This document shows positions 23,914-35,400 of a DNA stretch of 64,000 nucleotides, piece after piece. Numbering within the stretch: position 1 is the first letter of the stretch; every line of letters starts with the position of its first letter. The notes below the pieces were generated by a model. It was not told where the DNA came from and did no database searches. It saw nothing but the letters and a program-made list of their open reading frames with translations. The stretch spans positions 4,124,501 to 4,188,500 of the forward strand of contig JAWRVZ010000049.1 in NCBI GenBank assembly GCA_037043235.1, written 5' to 3'. A program made the translations under genes and the position numbers. The DNA is from Rhodeus uyekii. Lineage: Eukaryota > Chordata > Actinopteri > Cypriniformes > Acheilognathidae.

Positions 23914-25072
23914 TCAGAAGAGGTAAAGCTTCTCTTCCTGAAGAACTGAGATGAATTTAGCTTTCACAGCATCATTGTGTTTGCGTATAATGTCACAGAT
24001 CTTTCTCATGCTCTCCTGGCTGGTTAAACTGTCATGTGTGATTTCTGAATATTGTTCCTCGTGAATAAGTTTCTGCTGACACAGTTTATCTGCAATGATC
24101 TGGACATTTGTAACGCCCTGAATGAGATCTGACCAGTGCTCATCAAAATATCTTGCTTTATCTGCCTCACTATTCAGACGCGGCTCATTTCTCTTAGGAT
24201 TTATCAGATCAAGTTCATCTTTCTCAATTGTTGCAGTCCAGACAGTCTTCTGATCCTCCTCTCTGGTAAGAGTCATTTGAAGGTCATTCTCCAAACATGT
24301 CTTGACCTTGAAGAAGTTTGGGTCAGTTTCTCTTCTGAGTGTGATTCCTTCTTTGGGATGGATTGAGGCTCCAGGAACATCAAGAATGTGTGTTGTTTTC
24401 ATCTGAAATGGCCTGTCAGGTCTGGGATGCATGATTTGGTCACTTGACTTTTCATTCTTCTCAACAATTTCTTTTGCTTGAGCATCAAATGGAAAACAGT
24501 AGAGATGTAGAATGAGAGGAACTTTAGAACGCATGTAGAGAAGAAGATCGCAGTGTTCGTGCCATTGCATTAACCAACTTATAATTAATGTTTTGAGAGA
24601 GAAGGATGGCTGGACAATCTTGGCATGGAATCGGGTCAACTGCACAGGTTCTGTGGTTATTCCCTCGTCTTTTACTGTGAGGACTTTCACAGCATCTTTG
24701 AGGGAGGGGTCAGACTCTCCTAAACAGGCGTAATGGGGCAGATGAACTTCCTCCAGTTTCCCTGAGATCACCTTCACGTCAATCACTGGACCGATTCGGT
24801 TGAACTGCCGCCTCTCCAGCTCTGGGTTGAGGAAGTGTCCGTCTACGGTACAGTATTGAAGAGTGACGTCACAGTCACAGACCCAGCGCATTCTGGTCCT
24901 GACACACTCGTATCGGCCTGGGTCAGTGCTGACCTTGAACTTTGACCCTTCTTCATCTGTACAGGCCGACGGATCAATCTGAACCCACTGATCAGAATCA
25001 GATATGTGGATGCAAGACTGGCAGTTCAGCAGCGGAGGAGTATTGAGCCCAGAAGGATTGGAGTCAGAGAAC
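23914..25072 (-). CDS. NLR copy B, FIIND (ZU5-UPA) and CARD terminal exon
   Basis: A 385-codon exon following acceptor CTTCACAG. The ZU5 part includes GPVIDVKVISGKLEEVHLPH (residues about 94-113), and H113 aligns with the catalytic His of NLRP1. The cleavage dipeptide F157|S158 lies at 24603-24598 in QPSF|SLKT. UPA follows (LLLYMRSKVPLILHLYCFPF, KTVWTATIEKDEL). The last ~85 residues (ARYFDEHWSDLIQGVTNVQI to VLQEEKLYLF) form a CARD like that of NLRP1. The closest family is NLRP1/CARD8; this assignment is by eye on diagnostic motifs. In known family members UPA-CARD fragments nucleate ASC or caspase filaments. Confidence 0.9.
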
Positions 25073-28000
25073 CTGTGAAGAACCAGAAGAAGACAGAATG
25101 AAAGAGTGAGATGGTTTTTATGCACAAACAGAGCACACAATTATTTCTTGAATATACAATAAATAAAACTTGCCGGTTAGCTTGTGATTTTAACTGTTTA
25201 TTAATGCATTATTAAGATCAAAAAGTTTTGTCAGTATCATTTAATGGATCTCAACTAACTTTCTTATTAACATTCATAACTTGAATGACTCATTTGACTT
25301 TAGCATAGTTGTTGTTACTAGGAATCATTGTTTGTTTACTGTGTTTGCGTGCTGTAGTCTCATTGATAAACTTGAGCTTGTTCTCGTTCTCGTTTGTAAA
25401 TGGTTTCGGTAGTGAGATGGCCTAATCCAGCTGTAGTATTTATGCAGTGTGAATTCAGCATTCAGTATTCTCTTCTGCCCCTGCTGCCCTCTCCACAAAC
25501 TTCACTTTTTCACACTCGCCTGACCGGGAGGGGTAGAGGTACTGGACTGTTCATCTCTAATGAATGGAAATTTAATCCTTTACCAACTCTGTGTGACAAC
25601 AGCTCATTTGAATTGCATGCAATTACTATCACCAGTCATTTTGTAGTTGCCCCCAGGCCAGCGAGGCAATTTCTTAGGGGACTTGGATGTGTTACTCTCA
25701 TCCTTCCCTGAGGATTGCACTTCTCTGGTAGTTCTTATGCAAGATGGCGCCCCACATGCTTAAATGTCAGACTTTTCTTCTTTTTTGTGTGTTTTTCGTT
25801 CTTTCTGCATTGCACAAATGCCATGCACTGCTAACATACAACCGACAGGCATTACTGGACATCGCCAACTCACGACACTTTGATTTTAGTAGTTCTATTC
25901 CGCTGGAGATACAAGTCATTGTTCGCCCACAGAGTCACCACCGAAACTACCCCGAGGACCACGAAGCACCGGACTCGAGTGAGTTCGCTGACCCCAGGAG
26001 AGTGCTTCGGAGACAGCGACGCAAGCGAGGCAAAAGGGGAGGGCTTCATGCTAAACTAAAAGCTTGCGCTAGCCGACCACCGCTACCCAGCCTCCTGCTA
26101 GCGAATGTGCGGTCTCTGGAAAACAAACTGGACGAGCTGCGAGCCAGGATTACAACTTATCGGGAAATCAGAGAGTGCTGCGCCCTGATTTCCACCGAGA
26201 CCTGGCTCTCAGACAAAGTCCCAGAGAACGCCATTCAGCTACAGACTCACTCGCTTCACCGAGGCGATCGAACGGCCGCGTCCGGTAACCAACATCATCG
26301 CCTCAAAAGACAGCCTGCCGGACGACCTCAACAAAAGCGATAAATGTAAATGCAAATGCAACTGAAGAGGGCAGCACAGCCAAGTCTTCATTCTTGGAGG
26401 ACTCTAGCCCACCCTTCAATGAAATAGTTTGAAAAATGAAAAAATAGTGTGCCCAAAATGAAGTTTGAATTTGTTTATAGTCCCTGAACTGTAGAGACTT
26501 GGTTTTGTTTCCAAACAAAGGAAAATATATATATTTATTGGTGTCAGCATCTGCTATCTGCCATATTATAGTGAAACATATTGGTATATTGTGTATCAGC
26601 AAAAATACAATATTGTGCATCGCTAATGTTTGTTTAAAAACAGCTAGAACCATCAGCCAAAGTCTGGAAAAATTATTCACCAAGACAGTATATTTCACTC
26701 ACCCAGTTGTATCACTGTTGTTTCTCACAGGAGGCAGTTTAATGTCACACAGAGACACTGAGGAATGAGAATTAACCTTAAATCCAGCATAGAGGGGTTC
26801 AGTGAATGTGGTGTTGAATGTATGTAAGTGTGTGTGTGTGTGTGTGTCAGAGACGCTGTAGAAGGAAAGAGTGCCGGCCGACACGTCCACATACACTCCT
26901 ACTCTATTAGAGAATGAAGAGACGGCAGGTATCTCAGTTTCTTTCATATTGTGACAGACAGCGAGTCTGTAATTATTGCAGTTCAGACTCCAGGATTTTT
27001 CATTGAATCCAAACACAGAGTATCTTCCTCCTTTCCTGTTGATTCCTTTATATGTTACTGATATTTCAACCATTCCGCTCCATTCAGCCTCCCAGTAACA
27101 GCGTCCAGTCAGACTCTCTCCACATAGAACCTGAGGAACATAATCAAATCTCTCTGGATGATCAGGATACGGCTGAAGCTCAAACACGCGCATAATTTTC
27201 CTGTTCTCCTCAGAAATAATGAGTTGATTGTGTGCTGTGTTTGGATCCAGTGTGAGATCACAGGCATCTGAACACAAGAAGAGAGAAATATTTCACTAAA
27301 TGAGACAAATCCACAACAAATCAGTAAATGATGATAGTGTAGACCTACATTTTTTTAGTCCTGCTGTAATTCTGAACTCTTCCGAGTGATCCACACTATA
27401 AAACACAAACATGATTCATATTAATTGTAAATGTAAGGCACTCACTAACACTCTCAGGTGGCAGCCATAGTGCCTTACCACGTCCCTTTGGGTGGAGAGA
27501 AACTTGTTGAAACTTTGACTGCAATACGCACTAGAGTTCCTGCCTGGGACCTGGCTATAGTATTAGAAGCTTTATCAGCAGCTCCTTTTTATCCTCTCAA
27601 AACTGTTCCAAAGTTTCACGGTCCTGTCTTGTCATTGTGCCCTTCCAGGACCCTTTATGTATCTTCCAGGTTCTTCACTCTCCCGTCCATGTTAATCTCT
27701 TACCTAAAGTCTTGTCAACTGTTCCCTATTTTCCTCATGTGCATTTATACCCTGCTGTGTTCCTTTGTCTTTGTTGGATGTTAACTAATGTTGTGTGAGT
27801 TATGTGTGTGTGGAAGTACTTCCTTTCCGTGTTTCCAAGTATTCCTAGTACTCCAAGTTTTGCCCAAGAGAGTGCCATTTTTGTTCTAGTTTGAATAAAG
27901 TCAAACTCCTCTCCTTCTCCGAATTGCACACCGGACCCTAGCCATTACACAAAGAAGTTTCTGACCATAAAACTGTGTTCCTTCTAGCTATTTCTTCTCT

Positions 28001-29373
28001 GATAAAAGCAGGAAATCAACAGGCCCAAATGGTGTCCCCTATTGAGTTTGAACCGGGGATGGTCAAGGGATTACTTTATCCTAAACCGGGCTATGGTGCC
28101 AACCAATATACCATAACCTATTGTATTGCAAGGCTTCTCCTCCCTTTACAGACCTGGACCAGGAAAAGTATAACCTTCTGTGCCCAGTTAAATCACTGGA
28201 CACTTCTGAGCTTCTGTGGAGAAAGTCTGATAAGCTGTATGAATGCCAAAAAAAGGTACCCTGCATGCAAACAGTTAGAATGTGGATAGTTGAGGCTATT
28301 TCTCTAGCTTATGAGGTCTCGGGCCATCCCCCTTGGCTGTCAGAGCTCATTCTACAAGGAGTATGGTGGCCTCCAAGGCCTTAATTTCGTGGATTTCCCT
28401 GCAGGATGTTTGTGTTGTGGTGGGCTGATCCTCTCAACTCCTATTTGTCAGTATTATATTAATATAACATATATTTATTGGTAAGGGCATTTGTCATCAG
28501 TTAAAATATGTTGAAAAAAACAATTTTGTGCATCACAAGTGTTTAGTAATATCTGAATAACAGAGGAACTATTTGTCACACTCTGGAAAAATCCTTCATT
28601 AACACACAATATATTTCACTCACCCAATTGAATCACTGCTGTTTCTCACCGGAGGCAGTTTAATGTCACACAGAGACACTGAGGAATCGTAATAAACCTT
28701 AAATCCAGCATAGAGGGGTTCAGTGAATGTGGTGTTGAATGTGTGTAAGTGTGTGAGTGTGTGTGTGTCAGAGACGCTGTAGAAGGACAGAGTGCCGAAC
28801 GACACGTCCACATACACTCCTACTCTCTTAGAGGATGAAGAGACGTCAAATATCTTAGTGTAGTTCTTATTGTGACAGACACTGAATCTTTCAACAGAGC
28901 TGCATTTCAGACTCCAGGATTTTTCATTGGATCCAAACATACACTCTTCACTCAATCCTTTCCTGCTGATTCCTTTATATGTCACTGATATGACAGCTTC
29001 TCTTCTCCATTCAGCCTCCCAGTAACAGCGTCCAGTTAAACTCTCTCCACACAGAACCTGAAGAACCTCATCAAATCTCTCTGGATGATCAGGATATGGC
29101 TGCTTCTGTTTCACATGTGTCACCTTCCTGTTCTCCTCAGAAATAGTGAGTTGAGTGTTTGCTGTGTTTGGATCCAGTGTGAGATCACAGGCATCTGAAC
29201 ACAAGCAGAGAGAAACATTTCACTAAATTCACAAATCAAATCAACAAACAAAGTAAACGATTTAATGTGTAGACCTACATTTTTTTAGTCCTACTGTAAT
29301 TCGAAACTCTCCCCAATGATCCACACTATAAAACACAAACATGATTCATATTAATTTTGTAAATGTAAGGCAC

Positions 29374-29420
<47 letters not shown>

Positions 29421-32400
29421 ATCTGTTCTGTGACAGAAACTTAGTTCACCCAGAAATGATCAATCATTTAGCTGATTTATCATTTAATTTCCCTCTGGGT
29501 CCCAGGAGAACATGGATGTCAGTGTGTGATTCTATGACTTGGCACTCTCAAGCCCCCTCTCCAATCACCAGTGGGGAAAAAATATTGATACTGAAAAAAA
29601 TAACAAAATTGATACTGCATTACCAGGTGGTTCAGCTAATCATGAGAAACTTCAGAACCAAACAGTTAGACCTGTTTGCCTCTCTGGACATGTTGCACTG
29701 CCAGTTATTTTACTCCCTGATCGAAGGCACCCTTGGAATGGATCAACCTATGCAAGTATGCATTACCCCAGTGAGCATACTCCCAAGACATTATCCAAAG
29801 TCAGGGAGGACAGGAAGCAGGTCTTGCTAGTTTGGCCCAACCAGACCTAGATCCTTGCACTCTTTGGCACCTGAATCCAGACCTCTGGAACCTCCATGTG
29901 TGGTCTCTGGATGGGACGCACAGGACTTAGGTGATATGCCCAAAATAGTAATAGATACCATCACTTTGGCGAGAGCACTTTCTACCGGCCTCACGCCAGT
30001 TTAATCCAGTGGAGTCAGGGAGATCTATCAGATGGTGATAGTTTGCCCCGATTCAGAACAGTGACTTCAGCATCTCGTCACCATATGGGGTGATGGCGGC
30101 GAGATCACAGAAGTCAAGGCAAAATCTTTGAATTCCAAGGCCTTTCAGGTGATTGCGACAAAACACTTTGCATAAAAATCCATCTCCAGCGCTAATGTCT
30201 TTCTGTGGCGACAAACTGGATCCGTCGTTCTTTTAGGCGTAAAGGTGCAGGAGGATGAGAATGACACAGAAGACAGGAATAACTGAAACTTACTTTAATT
30301 ATCACACTCAAAACAAACACTTTCAAATACAAAACTGAAATGAAAGTCCAACGGTAATACACAGTCCAACAGGATAAACAACATGGAACATCTAACATAG
30401 CCAACGACGGAAAAAGACAGATGGAAACATGATGTAATAAATACACAAGGTATGATTAGACACATGTGACAAGACTGACAAGGTGTTTGATCACGAAAAT
30501 GGAATGACACAGGAAGAACCATGGAAAGAAACAGGAAATGGGTGGAGACAAGACAGAATTGTGACAGTCAATGGCAGGGAAAGAGTCAAGATGAAGTCCA
30601 TTGATCCAATATAATGATTCACATTCAGTTTCTTCTTCAACTGTTTATGTTCATTTATGACATAGCTGACTGTATTTATTATGAACACCTGGTGAATTTG
30701 ATGTCAATTACAATCCATTTAACCCCCAGTTACAAAGTTGTTAACCTATTCTATGACAAAATAATAAACTATAATAATAAAATAGCAGGAACCTTTAATA
30801 ATAACTACATCCAAATAAAATCACCAAATACCAGGTGTAAACCAAGCCTCTTATTCCCCCACATACTTGAGTGTCTGCAGTGAGCAGTCTGGATCCTTCA
30901 GTTTGTCAGAGAGCAGCTTGACTCCTGAATCTCCTGGGTGATTGTAGCTCAGATCCAGTTCTCTCAGGTGTGAGGGGTTTGAACTCAGAGCTGAAGACAG
31001 ATAACCACAGCCTTCCTCTGTCACCATACAGCCAGACAACCTACAGAGACACACAGTCAGACAATCTAAAAACACACATCAACATTATGACTGGCAGACT
31101 GTAAATGATCTCCTATTTGTTCTTGACATATAAGACATTACATGGACATTTTTGTCTAGTTCAGTTTTTTTTAAATAATTTTGCCTGTGTTAATGTAAAC
31201 TGCATACATTTTAGCACAAAGTTTTTTTTTATATTGGAATGTACTATTTCACCCCCATTTCCTTTACTACTAGGTACACAAGGTACATAAAATAGTTACA
31301 CTCATGGACAAAAATGTCCCAATTGAAACCCATTAGAATAGCGATTTTTATTCACAGGTTCATTTAACTATAAAATTACACATTCTTTGTTAAAAGGCTT
31401 TCATTCTGTTGGCAATGCTTCAAAATAAAATAATTTATTACCAGATACTGCCATTTTATTAAGTTCGGCCTATAAAGCAAAGGCTCGCTTTACTCCTGTT
31501 TTCTACATATTGTAGCGTCAATTGGAAAAATTATGCAGTTATACTTGTGTGTGTGTTTGGATGGATCTCAGAGAGTTGTTTTTTGTATGTGTGTAATAAG
31601 GAATTGTCTGCATGTGTGTGCATTTAATATTTGAGAGAGAAAAACTCTAATGTACTGAAAATCATAAAACCAACCACTGTGTACCAGTGGAGCTTTGCTG
31701 GCATCTAACGGGGAAAATTTGGTACTGTGTCCAAAAACTCTTAGTGAAATTTTTTCAGATATCAACCTCACATTTGAAACACAAATTATACATATTCATG
31801 GCTTTTATTTATGCAGTTTTAGAGTCTGTGCTCCCAAGCTTCACATTTACATATCAGCTTTTTTACACAGAAATTTTTGGACTCTAAGGACCTCAGAGTA
31901 AATTTTTTAAAATTGACACACAATTATGAGTTAATACCTCAGTATCTGCAGCTGACAGTTTGGGCTCTTCAGTCCTTCAGAAATAATCTTGACTCCTGAA
32001 TCCTGCAGGTCATTGTTACTCAGATCCAGTTCTCTCAGGTGTGAGGGGTTTGAACTCAGAGCTGAAAACACATAACCACAGCCTTCCTCTGTCACCATAC
32101 AACCTGATAACCTACAGACACACACAGTCAGATCATATACAGACACATATCAACCTTGAAACCGGCAGACGGTAAATAATCTTAATACCTCAGTATCTGC
32201 AGCTGACAGTTTGGACTTTTCAGTCCATTAGAGAGTAGATTTAGTCCTATAGGCCAGGAGGCCATATCTTGTAGGCCATTGCTACTCAGATCCAGTTCTC
32301 TCAGGACGGAGTTTGAGGATTGAAGTGCTGATGACAAACTCTCACAACACTCACCAGTGAGATTACAGCCAGCAAGCCTAGCAGAGAGTAAATACAGATG

Positions 32401-35400
32401 ATACTCAAAATGTTTTTTTTGCTACTAAGAGGCACTATGACTTTAAGACCACCACATTTTCATTAGCAGAAAACCACATCATGCATAGATTACCAATAAA
32501 ACTTTTAAAAATCAAATTAACATAGCCAAATGTAGTACTCGAAATCCAATGTCAGCATTTGTTGTTTAGAACAAATTCAAACAGAACAATAGTCAAAATT
32601 TTATTTAAAAAATTATTTGTATTATTTATTGTTATTTTTTTCTTGTTATAAGAACTATGGAAATGTCTCAGGTTACATATGTAACCCTAGTTTCCTGAAG
32701 AGGCAACAAGACGCTGCGTCAAAATGCTCTGGGGCCACTTTAGCGTGATTGTCTTGTGAAGCACAATAGAATAAATCGATTGAGTGTGAATGCATGTCGC
32801 GGGATGGCGGCGTCATGAGCCAAGAGGATAAAAGTGCTCCAGAAGCGGCAACTAAAAGAGTGTCTGAAGTAAGACGCTGGCATGCACTCAGGAGGTGTGG
32901 CAGAACAGCACAGCGTCTCGTTCCCTTTTCAGGGAAATAGGGTTACATAAATAACCTGAGACGTTCCTTTTCAAGGGAACTCGCACTGCATCCAAACACT
33001 ATGGGAATGAGAATGCCAACGCCACCACAGAGAAATGTGAAATGTAGAGCACTACGTTAGTACCCATGTTCCCAGAGCAGAAGTAAGAACTGATAGAACC
33101 TAGTGAAAGGTATGCGGGGAGGACCAGCCTGCCGCATCTCAAATATCCACAAGATTTATTATTGCTAAAAGAGCCTTAGATGCAGCCACTCTCCTAGTGG
33201 AGTGGGCACAAAACACCAAAGGGGAAGGCTGTCCAACTGACTCATAAACCAGGGAGATAGCCTCAACTATCCACCTGCTCATAGTAGGTTTAGAAGCCGG
33301 GGTCCCCTTAGGTATCCCAAAGCAAACAAACAACTGATCAGTCTTACGCCATCATTGCAGCTCTGCTTGCACTGGACAGACCTTGTTCTTGAACCTTGTT
33401 CTTGTCATGATCTAAATCTGGTGGAGGACAGAAGGCCTGAAGTACTATGGGGTGTGCTGTGTTGGTAGGAACTTTAGGCACGTAGCCTGGCCTGGGGTGA
33501 AGGAGAGCTTTAGCCAAACCATGGGAAAAGTCCAGGAATGAAGTGGCAACTAATAAGCTTGAAGATGTCCTATTCTCTTGAGAGAAGTAATAGATAGGAG
33601 GAAAACATTTTTCAATCGTAGGACGGAACCCTACTACATACTGCTGTCCTCAGTGTACCAAAGAGGAAACATGTAACTAAGAGTTCTCTCCCCATAGATG
33701 TACCACCCAGAGGTATGTGGTAAGCAGGTATGGGAGCCACGTAAACCTTCAGGGTGGAAGGGGATAACCCTGCAATGAATCTGTCTGTCGGGAACTCCAG
33801 CATGTTGCCAATATGACAGATAACTGGGCTCAGCTGACTCTCAATGCACCAGGAAGTGAAGATTTCCCACTACAGGACATGCAGTTTCCTCGTGGATGGA
33901 GTCCTGGAGTGGAGAACTGTCACAACAACCTCAGTTGAGAGACCAGAATCTGTGAGTTGGGCACCCACAGTTTCCAATGTTCTGGGCAGAGTTGGAATAT
34001 CAAGCCCCCTGCCTGGGACAGAGTCTCCCATGGAATTCCATCAAAGAGGGACACCAGGTCAGAAAACCATAGTCTGCCCGGCCTTCGCAGGGCAATTAAG
34101 ACAAACTCCTGGGAGCAGAGCGATTAGAGGAAATGTGTATAGACATAGCCTTGGCAACATCTGAACCATAGAGTCCAGTCCAACTTCTGTAAATTATAGT
34201 TTGCCTTTTCTGGTGTGATATGTGATATGGTAAATGGTAAATCGTGTTCCCCTCGTTTCCCTTAATTGATCCCAGCGGTTTCTGCTCGTTACCTTTCCTC
34301 ATGTGTTCCCTATTTAATCCCGGTGTGTTTGCTGATACGTCCTGTGTCGTGTCATTGTCATTCTTGTTGTGTTCCCTGGATGTTTGTTTCCCAAGTCTTC
34401 AGTTTATCTGTTTAGTTTATGTTTTCCCCCTCGTGGGTTGTTTCCTTTCTTGTGTTATGTTTTTTTTGTTATAATAAATATATCCTTTCCCCTGCAATTG
34501 AGTCCTGCCTTTATCGATACGTGACATTCTAGTGTTTATAGTACATTGATGCAAAAATGAAGGGATCACACATTGGATCTCAAAAAATTAATTATTCAAT
34601 TTGAATATCATTATTTATATAAATTCAATAATCTGTCAAGAACAAAATTGTGTGACAACAGTCAATAGAAGTCAAAGTTATCAACACACTGAAGGGTGGG
34701 TTCAAAATCCAAAAGTTACAGACCTAACTTCGGTTGTAAAATCCTCATCTGAATTAAAAAAGGATTCTTTAGCTATTAATAATTAACACTCACAGAGCCT
34801 TTCTGCAGTTACTCACAGCTGGTATCAGTCTTCTTCTCCCCTCATCTGATGTGTTGTATTTCTTGAGGTCCATCTCATCCAGCACATCCTCTGACATCTC
34901 AATCATGTAGGCGATTATTGAACATTGAGCAGGAGAGAGTTTCTCCTCTGAGTGTTTGTCTGATTTCACAAACTCCTCAATCTCTCTGGACAGAGTCTGA
35001 TCTTTCACTTCCAGCAGACAGAGGAAAAGATTGATGGATCTTTCAGTGGAGAGTTCATGATATCCACCTTTGATCTTCTGTTTAATGTACTGTGTGGTTC
35101 TCCTGATGCTCTCTGAGCTGTTCTCTGTGTGTGTCAGTAGATCCTGTAAGAGTCTCTGATTGTTCTCCAGTGAGACGCCCAGCAGGAACCGCAAGAACAG
35201 ATCCAGCTGTCCATTCTCACTCTTGAGGGCCTCTTGCACTGCTGATGTCAGTAGATCGTACAGAGAGATAAAACTGAAATATCTGAATTCTTGCAGTGAT
35301 CCTTTCTTTGTTAAATAGCAGTAAAACACGTGGAAAGCAGCAAGAAACTCCTGAATGCTCAGATGAATGAAACTGTAGACTTTCCTCTGATGAATCACAG

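Larger units (their letters stand above)
25073..26702. other. Intron of NLR copy B before FIIND, with LINE fragments
   Basis: It contains two plus-strand LINE pieces (annotated separately) and no further exon. The join across it is supported by matching phase (2 nt + 1 nt) and strong splice sites. Confidence 0.5.

Noticed and set aside
25744..26343. Possible secreted 199-aa protein with hydrophobic N-terminus
   Set aside because: The body matches the start of a LINE endonuclease domain and breaks off. The hydrophobic start is part of the retrotransposon ORF.
34096..34474. Short hydrophobic frames
   Set aside because: Located in a solo-LTR-like T-rich repeat and a DIRS end. No domain or splice support.
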